NCBI GenBank assembly: GCA_921293015.1
Contig: OV121087.1
Coordinates: 38,550,630 to 38,614,629 of the forward strand
Origin: Phorcus lineatus
Taxonomy: Eukaryota > Mollusca > Gastropoda > Trochida > Trochidae
Direction: 5' to 3'
DNA length: 64,000 nt
Shown: piece after piece, positions 58,601 through 64,000 of the stretch
Layout of the letters: the number at the start of each line of letters is the position of its first letter
Numbering within the stretch: the first letter of the stretch is position 1
Position numbers and translations under genes: made by a program
Notes under the pieces: generated by a model
What the model saw: the letters and a program-made list of their open reading frames with translations, nothing else
What the model was told of the DNA's origin: nothing
Databases searched by the model: none

Positions 58601-60364
58601 ATTCTTTTTGCAGCTTGAGTATTCAAACACGTGTTTCCGGTTCACATCAAGGAGAAACAGTATGGTTGCCAAGCTACAAGCTTCTCCAATCAGGGCTTAT
58701 GATTACTATGAACCAAGTACGTCTTCGATATGAAAGACAATATTTTCTTGATATACTTTATTGTGAGACTCAAGTTTTGATTTCCTTACGATCCAATTTT
58801 TTATTTCCTTACAAATTGAAAATGACTAATAAATGCGAGGTAGAGGATGTGAATTCCACAATAAGGAAGTCGTTATCCGGATGATCTTTTCTTCTTTATG
58901 CATATAACCAGTAAAGACTTCAAAGACTTACATTAAGTCTACGACATATCGAATTCTATTTCCATTAGGAAACACATTTTTCTCTGCGAACAAGTGTTAT
59001 CTTTAAGTAATTAGTTCGTGTTTAAAAAGAATCATGCATAACATAAAATATCGTGCAGAGATGTCAATCCTTACGCTTTGGGCGCATTTGACTCTAAGAT
59101 TAGGCTATTACACTTACTCTGCCGAAAATAACACTTTTTCTACTCATTTACGAAAATCGATACAGAGGATTAAATTTCACAGGGAAGTCTCGAGGAAGGC
59201 ACCGGGGGAAGAGTTAATAAATAACCTTAGCTTACACCTTACACTCTTAGATGTAGGCTTCGCTCTCATTCAAGATAACTTGTAAGGATTTACAGTATAT
59301 CATGTCAAATAATCAACAAATTTCGATGTTAGAAGCTCATAATGAGTGGTCACGTGTATTTCCGCTTAGAGTGTTCGTTCCAACACGTGATCGCGGTAAA
59401 ATACAAACATGTCAAAGCCACCGACAGAAACCTGAACCGAAAATACCTCAAAGTGCAAGCAAACTGAATCCTCAAAAAACAATTTACAATTCTTGCTTGT
59501 TACAGTCACAAAATTATTTACAAAAATGTCAAGGTTCGTCAAAAAACAAGACAAAGGAAAAACAGATTAATTACTTAACGCAAAATCGTTATACCGGAGG
59601 TAAAAACGTCGTGCTGTGTAAGAAAAGCATTTCGTTTGCTTTATTGCAGCCCACCAGGCCGTAAGCTTCTACCAACCTAACCTTCTGAAGGATTCCACAA
59701 CTTGTGATGTCTGTCCTGAATGTTGTGTAAAAGTGACGAGGGTAACATTTCAGTTCAGCCAATCTCATAACAGTTTACTTACTTCCTTACTTACGTTGAC
59801 AATTAAACGAGCGCTTTCCAGTGAAAGCTGATGTCACGCTCGGGCCGCAGCCGTTAAAAAGAAGCCGGAAGATTCCGAAAAAGGGGGAGATGAATTTTGA
59901 AGCCGGTTCTATATGATTGGATGGAACATAACAGTTATATTATTGATATTGGTTCGTTTCATACATATATTCTCACCAGAAAGAGTAATACAAGTATCTA
60001 AGTAAATTTTAAAAATCATAACCAGTACTTTAAAGTTATTTCTAATTTCGATTCTGCAAATGAAATAGATTAAGTTACTTGTCTTGATATATATGTTTTG
60101 TATGTATTAGATATGGAAGGACATGTTAACTTTTCGACTGAAAGGGTTAAAATGTTAGGTTAGCTTGTACTTGTCTTATCAAGACGTGTGCGGTCGAGAA
60201 CGTAATTTAACATTTTGCAAGTTATAAATTTTCATCTCATCAGTTTTGCACATATTCCCTTTAATAGCTAAAAGCCTGTTACCAGAACTTGGCTTTACAT
60301 GTTTAAAATACATCACCTATCATGTTATTTTATTCAAGTTATTTCTTTTTTTCAGAAACGCTAA
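29565..60364 (+). CDS. Thioester-containing protein / CD109-like (alpha-2-macroglobulin family), right paralogue, 35-36 coding exons
   Basis: Head-to-head partner of the left gene, same family and predicted role. R1 is a non-coding exon (about 29565-29661). Coding exons R2-R36: 30142-30191, 31370-31563, 31753-31778, 32133-32292, 32745-32815, 33575-33703, 34473-34512, 35011-35095, 35755-35866, 36406-36630, 37287-37520, 37879-37986, 38526-38588, 39112-39303, 39732-39881, 41104-41187, 42338-42413, 43303-43591, 46389-46506, 47090-47203, 48134-48238, 49033-49161, 50248-50386, 51102-51278, 52008-52089, 52631-52787, 53529-53603, 54427-54604, 55328-55533, 56118-56267, 56549-56611, 57057-57166, 57628-57775, 58614-58716, 59650-59741. 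R37 (60356-60364) is tentative. They join in one frame of 1,478 codons before the last exon. Intron phases match the left gene at every shared position. Landmarks: [51 protein letters not shown]. Most exons differ from the left at many residues, so the duplication is not recent overall. Confidence 0.95.
29747..29872 (+). mobile_element. GACGTTTCG foldback family, single arm
   Basis: CTTTGAGAGGCATTTATAAG, then ACAACTTCTTTATTGCAGGA, then TTGCGACGTTTCGGTGTAGA closely matches the left arm of 36083-36310. It lies in the first intron of the right gene. Confidence 0.7.
30119..30191 (+). CDS. Right gene exon R2: start codon and signal peptide
   Basis: The ATG at 30142 opens a 15-residue signal peptide ([15 protein letters not shown]) followed by KK/N. 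The donor GTAAGT follows base 30191. The coding part is 50 nt, the same length and phase as in the left gene. Start and cleavage region are therefore conserved although the peptide sequences differ. Confidence 0.9.
31370..35095 (+). CDS. Right gene exons R3-R9: MG1-MG2 and start of MG3
   Basis: Exons 31370-31563, 31753-31778, 32133-32292, 32745-32815, 33575-33703, 34473-34512 and 35011-35095. R5 has [18 protein letters not shown]6 [17 protein letters not shown]7 [11 protein letters not shown] and R9 [14 protein letters not shown]3 is 30 nt longer than L2, the largest length difference in the N-terminal half. Confidence 0.92.
34543..34662. mobile_element. 120-bp MITE with 22-bp inverted repeats
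   Basis: ATCCTGCCTTGCGTTCAGTA(AC) at the left end and its near-complement (GT)TACTGAACGCAAGGCTGGAT at the right. The GC-rich centre contains the palindrome GCGAGCGCTCGC. It begins 30 bp after exon R8. Confidence 0.8.
35755..41187 (+). CDS. Right gene exons R10-R17: MG3-MG6
   Basis: Exons 35755-35866, 36406-36630, 37287-37520, 37879-37986, 38526-38588, 39112-39303, 39732-39881 and 41104-41187. R10 carries [19 protein letters not shown]11 [16 protein letters not shown]14 [16 protein letters not shown]15 [14 protein letters not shown] and R16 [16 protein letters not shown]. In R16 the acceptor TCTAAG has little pyrimidine tract but keeps the frame. Part of R16 is unusually close in DNA to L15. 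Confidence 0.92.
35935..36060. repeat. SINE-like conserved body, copy 2
   Basis: GATGTTGTGGGCATTCTCCC then a TGCAATGATACTACAAG-like stretch matches the blocks at 6880 and 51,020. It is followed directly by the foldback element. Confidence 0.45.
36083..36310. mobile_element. GACGTTTCG foldback element, both arms
   Basis: The left arm AACAAGTTATATGGAT...TTGCGACGTTTCGGTGTAGA and the right arm (...GAAACGTCCCAATCC...ATCCATATAACTTGTT) are inverted copies. Target duplications are not clear. In the intron before R11. Confidence 0.75.
37584..37715. repeat. (AT)n then (GT)n compound microsatellite
   Basis: About 50 bp of AT followed by about 75 bp of GT with GGG interruptions, in the intron between R12 and R13. 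Confidence 0.95.
41926..42316. mobile_element. Long foldback palindrome ending 21 bp before exon R18
   Basis: Two arms of about 180 bp with a short centre (CCTGGCCAG). They carry GTGCGACGTTTCGACACAGA, TAAAATCGACCCTGTTCCGA and ATCGAGATTCGAACTCTATC and the inverse copies. Ends read GAGTACACA and TGTGTACTC. A partial copy of the inner arm is at 54015-54110. A related AACTTCTTTGAG leader precedes this and other family members. Confidence 0.85.
42338..43591 (+). CDS. Right gene exons R18-R19: split bait/hypervariable region
   Basis: R18 (42338-42413) carries [19 protein letters not shown]19 (43303-43591) carries a Pro/Tyr-rich stretch (for example [33 protein letters not shown]) and ends [13 protein letters not shown]. 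Together they replace single exon L17; about 122 residues against 148. The 19-residue repeat of the left gene survives here as only one recognisable unit. The intron between R18 and R19 (42414-43302) has no counterpart in the left gene, so it was gained here or lost there. Confidence 0.9.
44080..44340. repeat. Probable dispersed repeat in the R19-R20 intron
   Basis: ATGTCCGTCCGTGCGTCAAT, followed by CGTCTCCGGGGC and CCGGACCATTTCTCGAAAAC, is of a type I associate with widespread molluscan interspersed repeats. No second copy exists in this window, so this is recall only. Confidence 0.35.
44902..45520 (-). mobile_element. CACTAGTGC-family MITE, copy B
   Basis: A 619-bp copy in the intron after right bait exon R19, in reverse orientation. 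It and copy C, 218 bp away, form a large inverted repeat. Confidence 0.85.
45739..46368 (+). mobile_element. CACTAGTGC-family MITE, copy C
   Basis: A 630-bp forward copy in the same intron, ending 20 bp before exon R20 (46389). It encodes a 60-70 residue frame also open in copies A and B, but the frame has no recognisable domain. Confidence 0.85.
46389..50386 (+). CDS. Right gene exons R20-R24: MG7 and first CUB part
   Basis: Exons 46389-46506, 47090-47203, 48134-48238, 49033-49161 and 50248-50386, each the same length as its left counterpart (118, 114, 105, 129, 139 nt). Motifs are [53 protein letters not shown] and [18 protein letters not shown] perfect-looking small hairpin ends 9 nt before R24. 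Confidence 0.92.
50142..50238. repeat. Near-perfect hairpin ending 9 bp before exon R24
   Basis: ATAGAATCTCACCCTTGTGT(CTTCTGATATCAA) and its inverse form arms of about 40 bp around a short AT-rich loop. Confidence 0.85.
50855..51075 (+). mobile_element. tRNA-derived SINE
   Basis: A tRNA-like part with GCGCGTTCGCCTTCGGATCA and a B-box-like GGGTTCGAATCCCGC (50868-50900) is followed by a body containing GTTTCGGGCTTTCTCACTGC and ATACAAGCAGCCG. The tRNA part lacks a full cloverleaf, so it is not a functional tRNA gene. It ends about 25 bp before thioester exon R25. Confidence 0.65.
51102..51278 (+). CDS. Right gene exon R25: thioester motif GCGEQ
   Basis: The 177-nt exon encodes [19 protein letters not shown]. 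The GCGEQ codons are at 51158-51172, about residues 984-988. All residues needed to form the internal thioester are present. The exon is one of the best conserved between the two paralogues at protein level. Confidence 0.95.
52008..56267 (+). CDS. Right gene exons R26-R31: thioester domain and second CUB half
   Basis: Exons 52008-52089, 52631-52787, 53529-53603, 54427-54604, 55328-55533 and 56118-56267. Motifs are [62 protein letters not shown] and [14 protein letters not shown]27 ends GRIIMHSMI before GG of R28; a His is present but one position later than where it falls in C3/CD109-type relatives. Confidence 0.92.
52880..53045 (-). mobile_element. tRNA-headed SINE, minus strand
   Basis: On the minus strand GTGTAGTGGTTGGCCTGTGG and GGGTCTAAATCCC resemble A and B boxes of RNA polymerase III. 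The plus-strand side continues into GGTACCCATTTAAACAGCTG, a common body of molluscan SINEs. Confidence 0.5.
54015..54110 (+). mobile_element. Single arm of the 42-kb foldback family
   Basis: Matches the inner left arm at 42,010-42,105 (TTCCGAGGAATAAAAGTTTC, GATTCGAACTCTATCTGTCT). The second arm is missing. Confidence 0.7.
56549..59831 (+). CDS. Right gene exons R32-R36: end of CUB, receptor-binding-like domain, C-terminal Cys cluster
   Basis: Exons 56549-56611, 57057-57166, 57628-57775, 58614-58716 and 59650-59741 (or to stop TGA at 59829-59831 if not spliced). R34 carries [19 protein letters not shown]35 RAYDYYEP, R36 HQAVSFYQP and CDVCPECC. A donor (GAGG|GTAACA) after 59741 could join an acceptor with a long pyrimidine tract at 60355, giving KR and stop TAA at 60362-60364, with AATAAA at 60421. 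I favour the spliced end, moderately. Confidence 0.85.
57057..57517 (+). other. Exon R33 plus following intron, near-identical to the left paralogue
   Basis: Counterpart of 5444-5885. Exon R33 differs from L31 at only a handful of mostly synonymous bases, and about 350 bp of intron align as well. No other intron pair of the two genes is visibly alignable. Confidence 0.85.
58136..58598. mobile_element. CATTCTCTCCC-family MITE, copy 3
   Basis: A 463-bp copy whose right end stops 15 bp before exon R35. The pyrimidine tract and AG of that acceptor (TTATTCTTTTTGCAG) directly follow the element. Confidence 0.85.
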
Positions 60365-60426
60365 GATGTTTATCTACAGTGGGATATGTGATGATAAAAA
60401 GGCCGTGGTTGCAACAATGCAATAAA
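60356..60426 (+). CDS. Possible last exon and poly(A) signal of the right gene
   Basis: After TTTCTTTTTTTCAG the sequence reads AAA CGC TAA in the phase left by R36, so the protein would end VTRKR. AATAAA lies at 60421-60426, 57 nt after the stop. The strong pyrimidine tract and nearby signal make this plausible. The alternative is read-through of R36 to 59831. Confidence 0.45.
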
Positions 60427-61160
60427 ATGATTATCATGTTTCTGTTAGTTGATTTTTGTATGGTATCAATGGTATTAATAATGATATTAAAACATATGTG
60501 TTTGATGCAGCGTTATGCAAGGGTTTACCTTTAACATATTCATCAAAAAATTTATCAGATGTTCTTCAGGCACAACAATTAATGCATCTCGCATGATAAT
60601 GATGGACATAAAATGTCCATTTCTAGTGGTGCACTTTTATCATGAATGTTTGATATGACATGCAGTTAACCAATGTCCTAAATTACAGGTCACTAGAATA
60701 TAATGATTAGTGCTGATCATAAACATCTCTACTGGTAGTGTTTTGACAATAAAACGTTGATCATATGCCACTGGAGATACAGCTCTTCATTTGCGAAATT
60801 ACAATGCGAGCTTGCTGGTTCCACGACATTGATTGTATCTAATATTAACAGGATATTTTACAATTGATTGCCCATCCTTTAATTAATATCGTTTAATGGA
60901 TTAGCAACCACGTTGATGCAACTATTGTCTCGTTTCACACTGACATATCAATTATCTACCATAATCATCACGTCAATACTTTATATCATGTGAAATCCAG
61001 CCTATGGACAGGGAGTAAAGGAGTAAAGATGGAGATTGTTGACGATTATATTTATCAACCGAAGTACAGATAAACATGTTCTAAAGTGTTTAAGAGAGAG
61101 TGAGACCTTGTAATCAAGCATGCAGCTTTTGTGACTTGGAATACCTGAACTACGATAGAA
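60427..61160. other. Spacer between the right TEP gene and the GPCR
   Basis: AT-rich, no coding frame of weight. It should hold the GPCR promoter and 5' UTR, but I see no clear TATA box. Confidence 0.5.
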
Positions 61161-62099
61161 ATGGACAACTCGACACTAAACCCTTACCTACAATCAGAAG
61201 GATTCACTATCACCAAGGTAGTGTGCACTTGCCTGATGGTCACGACGACGCTGTTTTCCTCAGTATTTTCTCTGCTTTTGTTCAAGTCGACCTTCCTTCA
61301 AGACCATCATGGTATTGTAACGTTACCTTTGAGATGTCATCTCTTCAATGTCATTTATCAACTCGTGATCCAAATGCCAGCAACTTGTACGTATTTGTAC
61401 TATCCACAGCTCTATTTGGAATCAGTGACGTGTTTGGTAATAGCACAAATGACAGCTTATACTGTTTACGTGTCTCTTTCCAACACATGCTTCTACGCAA
61501 TAGCAATCCATTTGTACATTGTGCGGCCACTTCACGTACATGTGTGGTTTAGTCCCAAGAGGAGATTACTCTCAGTTCTTTTGGTTCACTTGGTGCCAGC
61601 TCTTTATGCCAGTGTGCCGTCGATGGTTTTCTTCGCAACTAAAAATGAATACAATTTTGAACTGACCCACTGTTTCACCAATATATTTTCTGAGATTTAC
61701 CTCAATACTGTTCCCGTTGTTGGAGCTCTGTTGTTTATCTTTCTAACTTACGTTACTACAACAATAATCATGACGTCACGAAGACAAGCCAAACAGGTAG
61801 CCACTTTGAGCGGATGTGTCAACGCGGAGGCGAATGGTTTGAAATCAAAACATGTGAAAACCTTTCTTATTGTGATTGGCATTGCAGCAGTGGTTTTACT
61901 CACATTTATTGCAGTGAATATTGTTGTTGTGAACTGCCACACCCCTGTTTGCCTTCATGTGTTTCTTTGTTTGGTCTATGCGACGTGCTGCATGGACGGG
62001 GTAGTCCTGACTATCGTGAAGTTTAGACTTGGACCGACTCGCCTCAAAGAACTATGGAAGTCTTTTAAAGACTGTTGTGACCCACATGGTACTTCGTGA
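61161..62099 (+). CDS. Divergent rhodopsin-like seven-transmembrane receptor (GPCR), intronless
   Basis: A 312-residue single-exon frame from ATG 61161 (A at -3) to TGA 62097-62099. Seven hydrophobic segments lie at about residues 18-41, 55-80, 88-122, 135-158, 180-204, 231-258 and 262-287, with a short basic tail like helix 8 (RLGPTRLKELWKSF). Cys91 at the start of TM3 and Cys171 in the second extracellular loop can form the usual disulfide. An N-glycosylation site (NST) is at residue 3. The TM3 end reads IAIHLYIVRPLH, resembling class A receptors, but DRY is absent; TM6 lacks CWxP and TM7 lacks NPxxY. Ligand and coupling cannot be inferred. It is most likely an orphan of a lineage-expanded receptor group. 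Confidence 0.85.
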   Translation: MDNSTLNPYLQSEGFTITKVVCTCLMVTTTLFSSVFSLLLFKSTFLQDHHGIVTLPLRCHLFNVIYQLVIQMPATCTYLYYPQLYLESVTCLVIAQMTAYTVYVSLSNTCFYAIAIHLYIVRPLHVHVWFSPKRRLLSVLLVHLVPALYASVPSMVFFATKNEYNFELTHCFTNIFSEIYLNTVPVVGALLFIFLTYVTTTIIMTSRRQAKQVATLSGCVNAEANGLKSKHVKTFLIVIGIAAVVLLTFIAVNIVVVNCHTPVCLHVFLCLVYATCCMDGVVLTIVKFRLGPTRLKELWKSFKDCCDPHGTS

Positions 62100-62817
62100 A
62101 GGCACTTTTATAACAATCGCCTCTGATCATCAATGAACTATTACTTGGTAAAAGCATAGATAGATAGATATATAGATATTCTCTATTTTGTTCGATATGA
62201 AGTTTCGATATGAACGGGAATCTTTTGTGGATTCATATAATTATCAAGTTTAAAGAAGACTCGTATCAGTGTTGAAATTTCGCTATTCGATATATAGACT
62301 TCAAGGTAATTTATAGGCGGTTCAATAACTTATCTTAAATCCAGACATGGCTGGCAAAATGCTATGGTCATCATATTTGAGAGAAGCCTCTTTATTCACT
62401 TAGAAAATATTTTTTGAAACTTACTTAAATGTAAAGGGTAAGTTGCAAGTTTTTTCAAAGATTTTTTTCTTTAAATTTTCACCACTTAACATTAGTTTAT
62501 GCCAAAGGTATTACATTACAGGGTAAAAATACCCGATTACTCAATCCGAATATCTGTACTTGAACGAAACTTATTTTGGAAATTGTGTATTGAGAACAAA
62601 ATCATTTACTCCCTTACTTAATCTCATCACCGTTCAAGTAGTGAAATATTTACCAGTTCTATGTTATAAAGGTGCTCTATGAAATAAATGAGTATAAATA
62701 AACTACAACAGGATTTTCATCACTGTTAAAAGGGAGCTTAAGTGATTACTAGTATATAAATGTTAACGTTATTCTGTAATGTCTGTGATATATAGCTTTC
62801 CATTTAATTGTGTGCGA

Positions 62818-62823
62818 AATAAA
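62818..62823 (+). terminator. Poly(A) signal candidate for the GPCR gene
   Basis: AATAAA about 720 nt after the stop codon. Another copy lies near 62,683, so either could be used. Confidence 0.4.
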
Positions 62824-63117
62824 AGTATTTTTCTATCTGTTCTGCTCCGATCATGTCCATTAGTGTTATATTTTTATTTATTTTGTCTAGAAAATAAACC
62901 AAAAACTTAACACTCCCGTGTAATATGATTTTATTTACTTTGCGACTTATTTGTTACTGAACCTGTTTTTGTTCATAGGATAACAAATGATAAAAAAAAA
63001 TTATAAGAATGCCATAACATGGACATAAGCTCAACATTACCGTAAGCATCTAATTGTATTCACTGTGACCTTAGTGGCACAACAGCACGCATTTCCCCGC
63101 TCGAATTGGCTATTGTA

Positions 63118-63680
63118 AGGCTAGGCACCCCCTTTAGTTTTCTATCAATGCAATAAAACATGTATTGTTCTCTACAATTGACCTGCAATCAATAATGGAA
63201 AATGTAAGTCGGCAGAGTCGGCTTACAGATATAGAGCTGTGCATTTTAAGCATTAGATGCGTAGTAATTAAGTAAGTAGTAATCTGCGAAGCTTATTAAT
63301 TCACCTGAACTCTGAAATGAGTACAAAATGTGAATATTGTCAATTAAGGCAATCCTGAAACTTAACCGATTTCATGAACACAATATGAGCATTAATGTTG
63401 ATTAACCATACTTGTCTCCCGCATTTGTTTTTCCCGCTGTAAGCAAACTGTTTCCGATATTTCATGCGGATTTAATTAAACCTTGCATTGAATACAATGA
63501 AGACAAAGAATCCGGTTTATTACAACTTACTTTATATCCTGAATACATCTTCGTCAAATTTACCAAATAATTTATATGGACCAATGCAAGAGTACGGGTC
63601 GTTAGTATAATCAAGGGATATGCATTATCTGTTCACTTTTGGAAATTACGAAATATGGGTGTGGGCTAGTGCCTTTAAAG
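63118..63680 (-). mobile_element. CACTAGTGC-family MITE, diverged copy D
   Basis: Reverse-oriented and much diverged, but with the same block order: TCTATCAATGCAATAAAAC, TACAATTGACCTGCAATCAA, and the end GGGCTAGTGCCTTTAA. It lies downstream of the GPCR gene. Confidence 0.65.
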
Positions 63681-64000
63681 AAATATTTTGAAATGTAAAA
63701 AATAAATTCATTTTCAATGATTGAAGTAAAAACTAGTTTCCGAAAAAGGAAAACTTTTGATTACCGTTAAAACTTATTGACTCGATTACTACTAGATAGA
63801 TGATGTAGATTGAAAATATATATATGAACATGAGTGAACTTATTACCAGAAAGACTGTCTTATATCTGTTCTTTAATCCAAAATTGATTTCAACTGACAA
63901 CATTATCCAATATACTTCAAGTATAATCAGGTAAATATACGATCAACTGATGCCACAATGCCACAAAGGTCAATTGATGTATCAACAAGGATAATCAAGT

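Larger units (their letters stand above)
62100..64000. other. 3' flank of the GPCR gene
   Basis: Contains a short GATA-type run (about 62,157-62,180), two AATAAA signals, and diverged MITE copy D at 63118-63680. Otherwise nothing recognisable. Confidence 0.5.

Noticed and set aside
59302-59664. 120-residue open frame near the 3' end of the right gene
   Set aside because: It lies in the last large intron and runs into exon R36 in the wrong frame. Low complexity, Lys/Gln/Ser-rich, no recognisable domain.
1837-60364. Complement C3/C4/C5 identity
   Set aside because: No anaphylatoxin exon with its six-Cys pattern, no C345C domain, and the C-terminus has the Cys cluster of invertebrate TEP/CD109 types.
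61100-61552. 150-residue frame overlapping the receptor start
   Set aside because: It starts without ATG and is a shadow of the GPCR frame, which has the clear seven-helix pattern.
1-64000. CRISPR arrays, operons or bacterial promoters
   Set aside because: No regularly spaced repeats with unique spacers were seen, and gene structure is that of an animal nuclear genome.

Overview
The window is nuclear DNA of an animal: AT-rich, with small phase-matched exons bounded by GT/AG introns, a dense load of short inverted-repeat elements and LINE/SINE pieces, and no prokaryotic gene layout. The gene family, the many-exon architecture and the repeats (tRNA-headed SINEs, LINE tails, foldback elements) point to a lophotrochozoan, most probably a bivalve mollusc. 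The species cannot be named from sequence alone.

Two genes fill most of the window. They are complete, head-to-head paralogues of the alpha-2-macroglobulin superfamily, of the thioester-containing protein (TEP)/CD109 type: secreted or surface proteins that trap proteases or opsonise targets through an internal Cys-Gln thioester. The left gene (minus strand, about 26,062 down to about 1,840-1,876) has 34 recognisable coding exons and about 1,492 codons. The right gene (plus strand, about 29,565 to about 59,830 or 60,364) has a non-coding first exon and 35-36 coding exons, about 1,478-1,480 codons. I rebuilt both exon by exon. Every intron position and phase matches except one: left exon L17 corresponds to right exons R18+R19, exactly in the bait/hypervariable region. 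Both encode signal peptide, macroglobulin domains, Pro-rich bait segment, MG7/CUB, the thioester motif GCGEQ, the alpha-helical thioester domain, the receptor-binding-like domain and a C-terminal Cys cluster. Neither has an anaphylatoxin or C345C domain, so they are not C3/C4/C5.

Region by region: 1-1,836 is the 3' flank of the left gene; 1,837-26,062 the left gene; 26,063-29,533 the shared 5' intergenic region, with a segmental duplication split by a LINE fragment and a MITE with a perfect 9-bp target duplication; 29,534-60,426 the right gene; 61,161-62,099 an intronless divergent seven-transmembrane receptor; the rest is flank with one diverged MITE. Introns hold at least four MITE/foldback families, LINE ends, SINE pieces and microsatellites.

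The most interesting signals are: (i) a tract of about 450 bp in which exon and following intron are nearly identical between the otherwise diverged paralogues (gene-conversion-like); (ii) a 57-bp Pro-rich minisatellite forming the left bait region; (iii) loss or displacement of the catalytic His of the thioester domain; (iv) inverted-repeat elements lying within about 10-26 nt of 3' splice sites of four exons; (v) a pair of 620-630 bp MITEs in inverted orientation next to the right bait exon; (vi) an atypical GPCR without DRY, CWxP or NPxxY.
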